From Chromobacterium aquaticum (GTDB lineage: Bacteria > Pseudomonadota > Gammaproteobacteria > Burkholderiales > Chromobacteriaceae): DNA of 47,922 nt. Position 1 is the first letter of the stretch; the number at the start of each line of letters is the position of its first letter. The notes under the pieces were generated by a model. It was given only the letters and a program-made list of their open reading frames with translations, had not been told where the DNA came from and searched no databases. The translations under genes and the position numbers were made by a program. Where the stretch lies: positions 1 through 47,922 of the forward strand of contig NZ_JAJOHW010000007.1 in assembly GCF_021129195.1 (NCBI RefSeq). The letters are read 5' to 3'. Below, in pieces: positions 36,706-45,345 of this stretch.

Positions 36706-37362
36706 ATGAAAAAAAGAATATCGCTGATGATCCTGGATGATCACGACGTGGTCAGGGTAGGGCTGGAGGCCAGCCTCAAGCGCTACCCGGAGTTCGAGAT
36801 CATCGGCAGCTTCGCCCATAGCACCCAGCTGTTGTCGGTTTTCCGCGAACGCCTGCCGGACGTGCTGCTGATGGATTTCTCCCTGGGCAGCGACGAAGTG
36901 GACGGCCTGAACCTGATCCAGTCCATCAGCGTGCGTTATCCAGAGTGCAAGATCCTGGTGCTGTCGTCGGTGGACCTGGTCGGCACCATCAACTTGATGT
37001 TGCGCGCGGGCGCCAGAGGGTTTTTCAGCAAGGCGCAGCCGGTGGACGCGCTGGCTGGTGCGATCCGCAGCGTGCATGCTGGCCGGGTGTATCTGACCGC
37101 CAAAATGATGAGCGAGATGGACCTGCTGCTGTCGGGCGACTGTAAACGAGGGGACGGCAACACGCTGGACCCTTATTCGCGCTTGTCGCCGCGTGAGCGC
37201 GAAGTGGTGCGTTGCTGTCTGGACGGCATGAGCACCAGCCAGATCGCGGACAAATTCTCACGCAGCATCAAGACGGTCAGCACCCAGAAGAAGGCGGCGT
37301 TCCAGAAGCTGGGCATCAGCACTGACCGCGAGCTGTTTTTACTGCATTCCAAATTGGAGTAA
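36706..37362 (+). CDS. RocA-like NarL-family response regulator
   Basis: 218 residues: receiver with acidic pair in 'LDDHD' (D11/D12), phospho-acceptor D57 in 'LLMDFSLG', and a C-terminal LuxR-type HTH 'LSPREREVVRCCLDGMSTSQ' (about 158-177). The stop overlaps the start of the kinase gene as TAATG. The HTH resembles that of the regulator at 14654-15346, so the two may share binding-site preference. It is 142 bp downstream of the EAL gene and may have its own promoter. Confidence 0.94.
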   Translation: MKKRISLMILDDHDVVRVGLEASLKRYPEFEIIGSFAHSTQLLSVFRERLPDVLLMDFSLGSDEVDGLNLIQSISVRYPECKILVLSSVDLVGTINLMLRAGARGFFSKAQPVDALAGAIRSVHAGRVYLTAKMMSEMDLLLSGDCKRGDGNTLDPYSRLSPREREVVRCCLDGMSTSQIADKFSRSIKTVSTQKKAAFQKLGISTDRELFLLHSKLE

Positions 37363-39725
37363 TGGTGCGACTTCTACACCTGAGCGTCTGGGTGTTGCTG
37401 CTGGGCTTGCTGTCCGGCTGCGGCGATCCGGTCGGCAAGACCTGGCTGACCCGTGAAGAGGCCGCATGGGCGCGGCAGCACCCGGTGGTGGATGTGTATG
37501 TGCTCAGGTCCAAGCCATTGCCGGAGCGCAAGAACAGCGGCGTGCCCTTCAAGGGCATGGAGGCGTATTTCCTGCAATATGTCGAGGCGCAGACCGGGCT
37601 GCGCTTCAATATCGTGCAGGCGCATTCGGTCCAGGAACTGATGGCGGCCACCCTGGGCGGGCGGGCGATGATGCTGGCCAGCATCAATCAGGACGCGATC
37701 GGCGATTTGAACCTGAACAAGCATTACTATTTCACTCAGCCGTACTCCTCGCAGCCCTTGATGGCGATCACCCGCCGCGATCATCCGGTGGTCTACGACT
37801 TCAACAATCTGCACGGCCAGAAGGTCGCCTTCATCTTCAACGACAATTCCCGTTCCTGGCTGCTGGGAGACAATGCCAGCCTGAAACTGGTGCCGGTGGA
37901 AACGCCGACGCAGGCGCTATTGGCCATTCAGGAGCGGCGCGCCGATGTCGGCCTGGTGCCGGAAAGCTATGCGCGCTTCCTGCTGCGCCATCGTTTTCCC
38001 GAACTGACCAGTTCCGGCGCGCTGCCGGGCTATTACGCGATCTACCGCATGGGGGTCAGCAAGAGCCAGCCGCTGCTCTATGCCATTTTGCGGCGCAGCC
38101 TGGAGCGGATGTCGGCCGACGATGTCGACGCGGCCCGCTCCGCCTGGGAGGAGCAGGTGGCGGCGCGGCCGTCGGTCTACAATGTGTTCCGCAGCTATGC
38201 CGGCGAGGGCATCGTGCTGGTGCTGCTGTTCTTCGCGCTGCTGCTGGCGATACGCACCACCACCAAGCTGCTGCGCAAGGCGCGGATGGGCGAGGCGGCC
38301 AAGAGCGAGTTTCTGGCGGTGGTCAGCCATGAAATCCGCACGCCGATGAACGCCATCATCGCCGCCGGCGAGTTACTGCAAACCATGCCGCTGGGCGAGC
38401 AGCAGCGCGAATTGGTGCTGCAGTCCAATCTGGCGGCCAACAGCATGTTGCAATTGCTCAACAATATTCTCAACGCCTCGCGGCTGGATGCCGGCCAGGA
38501 GCGGCTGGAACCGTTCTTCGTCGATGTCGGCGGCATTCTGGAAGGGCTGGTCAGACTGTATGCGCTGGCGGCCAAGATGAAGGGGCTGGAGCTGCATTAC
38601 GTTTGCAATCTGCCGCCGCGGGCGCTATGCCTGGACCCTTCGCACCTGCAGCGGGTGTTGCACAATCTGATTTCCAATGCGATCAAGTTCACCGACCAGG
38701 GCGCGGTGACGCTGAAGGCGGATTTCCGCGAAGGCAAGCCGGGCGCCGAGCGTGGCTGGCTGGTGTGCCAAGTGATGGACACCGGCATCGGCGTGCCGCT
38801 GGCGGCGCAGAAAACCATTTTCGACGCTTTCGTGCAGGCGGATGCCGACATCAACCGCAAATTCGGCGGTTCCGGCCTGGGGTTGGCCATCTGCAAGCGC
38901 TTGGTGGAGCTGATGAGAGGACGCATCGCGCTGGACAGCGATGGTGTGTCCGGCGCCACCTTCACCATCACGCTGCCGGTGCAATTGGGGCAGGAACTGG
39001 CGCGGCGGGAGCCAGAGCCGCCGCTGGCGGAGCCGCCGCAAAAAGTGGGGCAGGGACAACTGGTGTTGGTGGTGGAGGATCACCCGGCCAATCAATTGAT
39101 GATCTGCGAGCAGTTGCGGCAATTGGGCTGCGCCACCACGGTGGCCAGCACTGGACTGAGCAGCCTGTCCATCTTGAAGGGCAAGCCGGATATCCAGCTG
39201 ATTCTGATGGATTGCAGCCTGCCGGATATCAACGGCTACGAGGCGGCGCGGCGGATACGCGCGCAGGAACGGGCGGAGGGCCGCGCGCTGGTGCCCATCG
39301 TGGCGATCTCGGCGGCCAATGACGATGCGCACAGGGAAAAGTGCATGAGCAGCGGCATGAACGGGGTGTTGGTCAAGCCATTGCGGATCAAGGACTTGCA
39401 GCAGATATTGTTTCTGTGGCTGCCGGACGCGCTACCGGCGGTGGCGGCGCAGCGTTCGGAGCAGTCGGAAGATTTATGGACGCTGTTCGTCGAGCACAAC
39501 GAGCGGGATTACCACAAGGCGGTGCTGGCGATTCAGAACACGCAATGGTCGTCCGCCAGCCAGCATCTGCATCGCATTTACGGCGCGGCCTTGACCATGC
39601 GCCAGCCGGAACTGGCCGAGCTGGCGCGAGGACTGGAGGACATGCTGCTGCAGGGCATCACCGAGGGGCTGGCCGAACGGATGGAACGGCTGCGCGCGCT
39701 GCTGGACCGGCTGGCCGGCGGCTGA
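37362..39725 (+). CDS. RocS-like unorthodox sensor kinase
   Basis: 787 residues. The N terminus 'LLGLLSGCGDP' looks like a lipoprotein-type signal; a periplasmic SBP_bac_3-type domain (about 30-270) and a membrane segment (about 284-303) follow. Then come HisKA with H323 in 'VSHEIRTPMN', HATPase with 'NLISNAIKFT' and 'FGGSGLGLAICKRL', a receiver with D617 in 'LMDCSLPD', and an Hpt domain with H737 in 'LHRIYGAA'. It has the same architecture and nearly the same length as the kinase at 12289-14649. Translation is coupled to the regulator gene by a 1-nt overlap. Confidence 0.93.
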   Translation: MVRLLHLSVWVLLLGLLSGCGDPVGKTWLTREEAAWARQHPVVDVYVLRSKPLPERKNSGVPFKGMEAYFLQYVEAQTGLRFNIVQAHSVQELMAATLGGRAMMLASINQDAIGDLNLNKHYYFTQPYSSQPLMAITRRDHPVVYDFNNLHGQKVAFIFNDNSRSWLLGDNASLKLVPVETPTQALLAIQERRADVGLVPESYARFLLRHRFPELTSSGALPGYYAIYRMGVSKSQPLLYAILRRSLERMSADDVDAARSAWEEQVAARPSVYNVFRSYAGEGIVLVLLFFALLLAIRTTTKLLRKARMGEAAKSEFLAVVSHEIRTPMNAIIAAGELLQTMPLGEQQRELVLQSNLAANSMLQLLNNILNASRLDAGQERLEPFFVDVGGILEGLVRLYALAAKMKGLELHYVCNLPPRALCLDPSHLQRVLHNLISNAIKFTDQGAVTLKADFREGKPGAERGWLVCQVMDTGIGVPLAAQKTIFDAFVQADADINRKFGGSGLGLAICKRLVELMRGRIALDSDGVSGATFTITLPVQLGQELARREPEPPLAEPPQKVGQGQLVLVVEDHPANQLMICEQLRQLGCATTVASTGLSSLSILKGKPDIQLILMDCSLPDINGYEAARRIRAQERAEGRALVPIVAISAANDDAHREKCMSSGMNGVLVKPLRIKDLQQILFLWLPDALPAVAAQRSEQSEDLWTLFVEHNERDYHKAVLAIQNTQWSSASQHLHRIYGAALTMRQPELAELARGLEDMLLQGITEGLAERMERLRALLDRLAGG

Positions 39726-39727
39726 AT

Positions 39728-40627
39728 TCAGGCCTGCAACGCCAGCGTGCCGCTGCGGCCGGGGATCTCGCCCATCACCACGCGGCCATTGGGCAGGGAG
39801 GCGGCGTCCAGGCTGCTGAACAGTTCTATGCAGCTGCACAGCTGATAGCCCTGGGCCTTCCAGCCCACCAATAGGTGTTCGAAGGTGTAGCCCAGGCGCA
39901 GGCCTTCCAGTTCGGCGTGCAGCGTGTAGACATGGCCGGTGGCGGGCTCGTCCTCGGTCAGTTCCAGAATGTGCTTGTGCACATTGTCGGCGGTGAGGCC
40001 GTCCAGGCCGATCAACTCGTCCAGCGTCGGCAGCGTGGTGGGCAGCTGCGGCACGCCCAAGGGCTGGCCGGCGGCGTCCACCGGCTGGAACGGGTGGCTG
40101 CCGCGGCCATCGGACGCGTAAAGCATGCCCAGTTCACGCTCATAGGCCAGCGCCGCGTCGTTGATCTGCCAGCCAGCGGCGCCGTGGGTGCGCGCCGGTT
40201 CGCCGAAGATCCGTTCGAAGCGTTCGGCCGCCTTGCGCATTTCGGCGCGGGTCCAGGCGGCGTCCTTGCCGGCGACGTAGTCCTGCCACTTGATGTGGTC
40301 CCAGGTGTGGATGCCGACCTCGAAGCCCTGCGCGCGCACTTCGCGCATCAGCTCGGCTTCGCGCTTGCCGATGTCCGGGCCGGGCAGCACGGTGCCGTAC
40401 AGCAGGGTGCGGATGCCGTAGTGCTCCACCACCGAGGTGCGCGACACCTTGGACAGGAAGCCGGGGCGGAACACCCGCTTGATCGCGCGGCCGGTGTGGT
40501 CCGGACCCAGGCTGAACAAAAACGTGGCCTTGGCGTGATGCTGCTGCAGCATGTGCATCAGCCGCGGCACGCCGTCGCGGGTGCCGCGCCAGGTGTCGAC
40601 GTCGATTTTAAGGGCGAGTTTTTTCAT
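39728..40627 (-). CDS. arnD: ArnD: 4-deoxy-4-formamido-L-arabinose-phosphoundecaprenol deformylase
   Basis: 299 residues, family length about 296. A polysaccharide-deacetylase (NodB-like) fold with 'LKIDVDTWRGTRDGVPRL' at the N terminus carrying the catalytic Asp, and 'FEVGIHTWDHIKWQD' carrying the metal-binding histidines. It removes the formyl group from Und-P-L-Ara4FN so that L-Ara4N can be transferred to lipid A. Last gene of the arn operon; it is convergent with the kinase gene, with stops 2 bp apart. Confidence 0.96.
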   Translation of the reverse strand: MKKLALKIDVDTWRGTRDGVPRLMHMLQQHHAKATFLFSLGPDHTGRAIKRVFRPGFLSKVSRTSVVEHYGIRTLLYGTVLPGPDIGKREAELMREVRAQGFEVGIHTWDHIKWQDYVAGKDAAWTRAEMRKAAERFERIFGEPARTHGAAGWQINDAALAYERELGMLYASDGRGSHPFQPVDAAGQPLGVPQLPTTLPTLDELIGLDGLTADNVHKHILELTEDEPATGHVYTLHAELEGLRLGYTFEHLLVGWKAQGYQLCSCIELFSSLDAASLPNGRVVMGEIPGRSGTLALQA

Positions 40628-40683
40628 GGGGTATCTCTGAAACCGGCGCCGGACTTTCTATCTCGCCTGGCGCCGGGAGCCGC

Positions 40684-41727
40684 TTACTCGGACAGGTCGC
40701 GGCTGGCGGCCACTTGGTCGCGGTAGTAGTCGTAGATGCCGCGCAGCGCGTCGGCCATGGTCACGCTCGGCTTCCAGTCCAGGTCCGCCATGGTGTTGGC
40801 GATCTTGGGCACGCGGTTCTGCACGTCCTGATAACCCTTGCCGTAGTAAGCGCCGGAGGTGGTTTCCTCGATCTTCACCTTGTCGGCGTTCAGCTGGTAT
40901 TCCGGGTAGACGCGGGCTAGGTCCAGCATCATCGCGGACAGTTCGCGGATGGAGTAGTTATTGGTCGGATTGCCGATGTTGTAGATCTGGCCGGAAGCCT
41001 TGCCGTCCTTGTTCTCGATGATCTTCATCAGCGCGCTGATGCCGTCGTCGACATAGGTGAACGCGCGTTTCTGATGGCCGCCGTCCACCAGCTTGATGGT
41101 TTCGCCGCGCACGATGTGGCCCAGGAACTGGGTGATCACGCGGCTGGAGCCTTCCTTCGGCGTGTTGATATTGTCCAGGCCGCCGCCGATCCAGTTGAAC
41201 GGGCGGAACAGGGTGTAGTTCAGGCCTTCCTGCATGCCGTAGGCGTGGATCACGCGGTCCATCAGCTGCTTGGAGCAGGAGTAGATCCAGCGCGGCTTGT
41301 TGATCGGGCCGCAGATCAGCTCGGAGTTCTCCGGGTCGAACTCTTCGTCATGGCACATGCCGTAGACTTCCGAAGTGGACGGGAACACCAGGTGTTTCTT
41401 GTACTGCACGCACTGGCGCACGATGGGCAGGTTGGCTTCGAAGTCCAGCTCGAACACGCGCAGCGGATTGTTGACATAGGTGGATGGGGTGGCGATGGCC
41501 ACCAGCGGCAGCACCACGTCGCACTTCTTCACGTGGTATTCGATCCACTCCTTGTTGATGGTGATGTCGCCTTCGAAGAAGTGGAAGCGCGGATGGTCTT
41601 TCCACTCGGCCACGCGGTCATCGTGCATGTCCATGCCGTAGATGTGCCAGTCGGTGGTTTCGATGATGCGCTTGGTCAGGTGGTGGCCGATGAAGCCGTT
41701 CACGCCCAGGATCAGTACTTTTTTCAT
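40684..41727 (-). CDS. arnA: ArnA decarboxylase half: UDP-glucuronate 4-dehydrogenase/decarboxylase, stand-alone
   Basis: 347 residues, corresponding to the C-terminal domain of enterobacterial ArnA. An SDR fold with 'VLILGVNGFIGHHL' (NAD binding), catalytic 'TSEVYGM' and 'IYSCSKQLMDRVI' (YxxxK type, here Y-S-C-S-K). It converts UDP-GlcA to UDP-4-ketopentose. The start at 41727 has AAGGA 7 nt upstream; ATG 41742 is less likely. It is separated by 89 bp from the formyltransferase gene, so the two ArnA activities are on separate polypeptides. Confidence 0.95.
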   Translation of the reverse strand: MKKVLILGVNGFIGHHLTKRIIETTDWHIYGMDMHDDRVAEWKDHPRFHFFEGDITINKEWIEYHVKKCDVVLPLVAIATPSTYVNNPLRVFELDFEANLPIVRQCVQYKKHLVFPSTSEVYGMCHDEEFDPENSELICGPINKPRWIYSCSKQLMDRVIHAYGMQEGLNYTLFRPFNWIGGGLDNINTPKEGSSRVITQFLGHIVRGETIKLVDGGHQKRAFTYVDDGISALMKIIENKDGKASGQIYNIGNPTNNYSIRELSAMMLDLARVYPEYQLNADKVKIEETTSGAYYGKGYQDVQNRVPKIANTMADLDWKPSVTMADALRGIYDYYRDQVAASRDLSE

Positions 41728-41816
41728 TGAGATTTCCTTCATCGTCCCCTTGGGGGACCTTGATTTGCATAAGTGTTTCGCGCGGCGAAGGGCGCCGCGG
41801 CCCTGTCACCGTCGTG

Positions 41817-42716
41817 TCAATTCAGCGCCAGCGGTTCCGCCAGTTGTTCCAGCGGCGCGCCGTCCAGCGTGGCGGATAATACTTTCAGGCAACCGCCGTC
41901 CACCGCTTCCAGCCACAAGGCGCCGTCATCGGCGCGCAGCCGCGCGCCTTGCAGCGCCTGGCCGTGGCTGCCGGCGCGCAGCGTTTTCCAGATCACCAGC
42001 CGGCCGCTTTCGGTGTCGGCGAAGGCGCCCGGGAACGGGTGGCTCAGCGCGCGCACGAAGTTGTGCAGCTGGGCGGCGCCGGCCAGCGGGTCGATGCGGC
42101 CGTCCTCCGGCTTGCGGCCGCCGAAATAGCCGCCCAGGCTCAAGTCCTGCTGGCGGAATTCAGTCTGGCCGGCGAGCAGCGCCGGCAGGCTGCGCGCCAA
42201 CACCATTTCCGCGGCCACGGTGACCTTGGCGAACACCTCGTCGGCATTATCGTCTGGCAGGATGGGCACCGCCATCTGATCGACGATGGGGCCGTTGTCC
42301 GGTTTGACGTTCATCACGTGCAAGGTGGCGCCGGTTTCGGTTTCGCCGTGGATGATGGCCCAGTTGATCGGCACCCGGCCACGGTATCTGGGCAGCAGCG
42401 AGCCGTGCATATTGAAGGCGCCGCGCGCCGCGCACTCCAGCAGCGGGGCCTTCAGCATGTGGCGGTAGTAGAAGGAGAACAGGAAGTCCGGTCGCGCCGC
42501 CTGCACCCGGGCCAGCACTTCCGGCGTGTTCGGGTCGTCCGGGGTGATCACCGGGATGCCATGGTCGCGGGCGACCTGCTCCACGCTGGCGAACCAGATG
42601 TTTTCCTTGGGATTGTCGCGGTGGGTGACCACCAGCGCCACCTCCACGCCGCCGCCGAGCAGCGCCTTCAGGCAGCGCACGCCGACATTGTGATAAGCGA
42701 ACACCACGGCTTTCAT
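41817..42716 (-). CDS. arnA: ArnA formyltransferase half: UDP-L-Ara4N formyltransferase, stand-alone
   Basis: 299 residues, corresponding to the N-terminal domain of enterobacterial ArnA. Catalytic residues lie in 'FNMHGSLLPRYRG' (Asn and His) and 'KPDNGPIVDQ' (Asp); a C-terminal OB-type subdomain follows. It formylates UDP-L-Ara4N using N10-formyltetrahydrofolate. The start overlaps the arnC stop by 4 bp (ATGA). A split arnA is also known in other betaproteobacteria. Confidence 0.94.
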   Translation of the reverse strand: MKAVVFAYHNVGVRCLKALLGGGVEVALVVTHRDNPKENIWFASVEQVARDHGIPVITPDDPNTPEVLARVQAARPDFLFSFYYRHMLKAPLLECAARGAFNMHGSLLPRYRGRVPINWAIIHGETETGATLHVMNVKPDNGPIVDQMAVPILPDDNADEVFAKVTVAAEMVLARSLPALLAGQTEFRQQDLSLGGYFGGRKPEDGRIDPLAGAAQLHNFVRALSHPFPGAFADTESGRLVIWKTLRAGSHGQALQGARLRADDGALWLEAVDGGCLKVLSATLDGAPLEQLAEPLALN

Positions 42717-43660
42717 GGCTTGTCCTTTTGCTCCAGCACCGCGCCGATCACATAGCGCGGCCTATCCCGCACTTCCTGGTAGATGCGGCCGATATATTCG
42801 CCGAGCAGGCCGATGCCGAACAGCGCGATGCCGATCAGCAGGAAGGCGATGGCGAACAGGGTGAACAGTCCGCCCACTTCCGGGCCGACGATGAGCCGGC
42901 GCAGCACCAGGTAGACCACCAGCACGCCGGAGCCGGCGGAAACCAGCATGCCCAGCAGCGAGAACAACTGCAGCGGCACGATGGAGAAGCCGGTCATCAG
43001 ATCGAAATTCAGACGGATCAGGCTGTACAGCGAATACTTGGATTCGCCGGCGAAGCGTTCTTCATGGCCGACGGTGACTTCGGTCGGATTCTGCGCGAAC
43101 TGGTAGGCCAGCGCCGGGATGAAGGTGTGCAGCTCGTTGCACTGATTGATGGTGTCGATGATGCGGCGGCTGTAGGCGCGCATCATGCAGCCCTGGTCGG
43201 TCATCTTGATGCGGGTCAGCTTCTCGCGCAGGTGGTTCATCGCGCGGCTGGCTAGGTGGCGCCACAGGCTGTCGTTGCGTTGGCGGCGGATGGAGCCGAC
43301 GTAGTCGTGGCCCTTGTCCATTTCCGCCAGCAGCAGCTTGATGTCTTCCGGCGGGTTTTGCAGGTCGGCGTCCAGTGTCACCACCCGTTCGCCGCGGCTG
43401 TATTCGAAACCGGCGAGGATGGCGCGATGCTGGCCGAAGTTGCCGTTGAACAGCACCACCCGGGTCACGTCCGGGCGCTGGTCGAACTGCGCGGCGAGCA
43501 TGGCCGGGCTCTTGTCGCGGCTGCCGTCGTTGACGAAGACGATTTCATAACACACGCCCAGCGCGTCCAGCGCCGGGTAGAGGCGGTCGAACAGCGCCGG
43601 CAGCACGTCCTGCTCGTTGTATACCGGGATGACGACGGAAAGATCGATTACGCTTTTCAT
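42713..43660 (-). CDS. arnC: ArnC: undecaprenyl-phosphate 4-deoxy-4-formamido-L-arabinose transferase
   Basis: 315 residues (family about 322). A GT2 glycosyltransferase domain with 'VVIPVYNEQDVLPALFDRLY' and 'VTLDADLQNPPEDI' (DXD-type motif), then two C-terminal membrane segments (about 230-300). It transfers Ara4FN onto undecaprenyl phosphate at the inner membrane. It lies 6 bp after arnB and overlaps the arnA formyltransferase start. Confidence 0.96.
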   Translation of the reverse strand: MKSVIDLSVVIPVYNEQDVLPALFDRLYPALDALGVCYEIVFVNDGSRDKSPAMLAAQFDQRPDVTRVVLFNGNFGQHRAILAGFEYSRGERVVTLDADLQNPPEDIKLLLAEMDKGHDYVGSIRRQRNDSLWRHLASRAMNHLREKLTRIKMTDQGCMMRAYSRRIIDTINQCNELHTFIPALAYQFAQNPTEVTVGHEERFAGESKYSLYSLIRLNFDLMTGFSIVPLQLFSLLGMLVSAGSGVLVVYLVLRRLIVGPEVGGLFTLFAIAFLLIGIALFGIGLLGEYIGRIYQEVRDRPRYVIGAVLEQKDKP

Positions 43661-43666
43661 AATGTT

Positions 43667-44794
43667 TTATACGCTCAGCACGGGCTTCAGCACGCCGCTC
43701 ACGGCGGCGCACACGCGTTCCACGTCCTCGTCGGCCATGGCCGGGAACAGCGGCAGGGTGACGGTGCGGCGGCCGATGTCTTCCGCCACCGGGAAATCAC
43801 CCGGTTGGAAGCCCATCTCGCGGAACAGGGTGAACAAATGCATGGCGGGGTAGTGCACGCCCACGCCTATGCCCAGGTCTTTCATCCGGGCGATGAATTC
43901 GCCGCGGTCAATGCTCATCCGATCCAGCGGCAGCAGCGGCTGGAACATATGCCAGTTGCTCTGGGACATGTCTTCCAACGGCAGCTCGCAGCCCAGCGCG
44001 CGGTCGAAATGGCGGAAATACCGCGCGGCCAGTGCGCGGCGGCGGGCGTTGAAGCCCTCCAGCCGCGGCAGCTGGCCCAGGCCGATGGCGGCGGCGATGT
44101 CGGTCATATTGGACTTGCCGCCCAGCACGTCCACATCCATGCCGCCGTCGGCGTGGCGGGTGACGCCCTGCAGCCGCAGCTTCTCGAACAGGCGCGCCTC
44201 GTCCTCGTCGTTCAGCACCAGGCAGCCGCCTTCGCCGCTGGTCATGTTCTTGTTGGCGTGGAAACTGAACGACACCAGGTCGCCGTCGCTGCCGATGCGG
44301 CGGCCGCGCCAGTTGGCGCCCATGGACTGGGCGGCGTCCTCGATCACGCGCAGCCGATGGCGCTTGGCGATGTCGTACAGGCGGTCGCGGTCCACCGGCA
44401 AGCCGGCCAGGTCCACCGGGATGATGGCGCGGGTGCGCGGGGTGATCGCCGCTTCCACCAGGTTCAGGTCGATATTGCGGCTGGCGCGGTCGGCGTCGAC
44501 GAACACCGGTTTGGCGCCGACTTTCAGAATCACGTTGGCGGTGGCCACCCAGCTCAGCGGGCAGGTGATCACCTCGTCGCCGGGGCCGACGCCGGCCACT
44601 TGCAGCGCCATTTCCAGCGCTGCGGTGGCGGAGGCCACCACCCGCACCGGACGGCCGCCGACATGGGCGGACAGCTCGGCTTCCAACTGACGGGACTTGG
44701 GACCAGTGGTGATCCAGCCGGAGCGCAGCACCTCGCCGACGGCGGCGATGGTGGCTTCGTCGATGTCCGGGCGGGTAAACGGTAGAAAATCCAT
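43667..44794 (-). CDS. arnB: ArnB: UDP-4-amino-4-deoxy-L-arabinose aminotransferase
   Basis: 375 residues. A PLP-dependent DegT/DnrJ-family aminotransferase with the PLP lysine in 'SFHANKNMTSGEGG' and 'EDAAQSMGANWRGRRIG' upstream of it. It forms UDP-L-Ara4N from the 4-keto sugar with glutamate as donor. The start 'MDFLPFTRPDID' at 44794 has AGGG with 7-nt spacing; a reading from 44854 runs into the palindromic repeat and is rejected. Confidence 0.96.
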   Translation of the reverse strand: MDFLPFTRPDIDEATIAAVGEVLRSGWITTGPKSRQLEAELSAHVGGRPVRVVASATAALEMALQVAGVGPGDEVITCPLSWVATANVILKVGAKPVFVDADRASRNIDLNLVEAAITPRTRAIIPVDLAGLPVDRDRLYDIAKRHRLRVIEDAAQSMGANWRGRRIGSDGDLVSFSFHANKNMTSGEGGCLVLNDEDEARLFEKLRLQGVTRHADGGMDVDVLGGKSNMTDIAAAIGLGQLPRLEGFNARRRALAARYFRHFDRALGCELPLEDMSQSNWHMFQPLLPLDRMSIDRGEFIARMKDLGIGVGVHYPAMHLFTLFREMGFQPGDFPVAEDIGRRTVTLPLFPAMADEDVERVCAAVSGVLKPVLSV

Positions 44795-44813
44795 ATTCAA
44801 ACCCTGAAAATTA

Positions 44814-44937
44814 GCCACGGAAGCACACGGAAATGCACGGACAAAAACAGTCATTCAAATTCGTTTTGCATCATTGAATCTTGTCTGCTGCTGAGTGGGC
44901 GTTTTATTTTCCGTGTCATTCCGTGTGTTTCCGTGGC
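44814..44937. repeat. Palindromic repeat inside the arn operon
   Basis: A 27-bp arm at 44814-44840 (GCCACGGAAGCACACGGAA...) is the inverted copy of 44911-44937 (...TTCCGTGTGTTTCCGTGGC) with 4 mismatches, around a 70-bp centre. Each arm also contains the unit CACGGAA in direct repetition. It lies between the arnE/F-like gene and arnB, in the transcribed region, and could form a long hairpin in the message. Confidence 0.88.
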
Positions 44938-44948
44938 AAAAATAAGCC

Positions 44949-45320
44949 TTAACTACGTGCCACCAGCACCACGCCGATGATGATGACGCCGATGCCGATC
45001 AGCTTCTGCGCGCTCAGCGCTTCGCCGAACAGCCAGTAGGCCAGCAGCGCGTTGACCACATAGCCGATGGACAGCATGGGATAGGCGACGCTGACTTCCA
45101 CCCGCGACAGCGCCATGATCCACACCACCACGCTGACCACGTAGCAGGACAGGCCGCCGATGATGGGCAGATTGGTGGCCAGCGACCAGCCTATCGGCAG
45201 CGCGTTGGCGGCGGAAAAGTCGAAATGGCCGATCTGGCGCACGCCGGCTTTCAGGCACAGCTGGGCGGCGGCATTGAGCAAGACGCCGAGCAGGATCAGG
45301 CTGAATTCGATCAACTTCAT
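44949..45320 (-). CDS. ArnE/ArnF-like small membrane protein (EamA/SMR type)
   Basis: 123 residues with four membrane segments. 'EFSLILLGVLLNAAAQLCLK' and 'MALSRVEVSVAYPMLSIGYV' fit the SMR/EamA group that includes ArnE and ArnF, proposed to flip Und-P-L-Ara4N across the inner membrane. Only one such gene is present; enterobacteria have two. It may act as a homodimer. It sits between arnT and arnB. Which of ArnE or ArnF it matches better cannot be decided here. Confidence 0.85.
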   Translation of the reverse strand: MKLIEFSLILLGVLLNAAAQLCLKAGVRQIGHFDFSAANALPIGWSLATNLPIIGGLSCYVVSVVVWIMALSRVEVSVAYPMLSIGYVVNALLAYWLFGEALSAQKLIGIGVIIIGVVLVARS

Positions 45321-45345
45321 AAAGAGTCCATTGGTTTTAGCAGTT

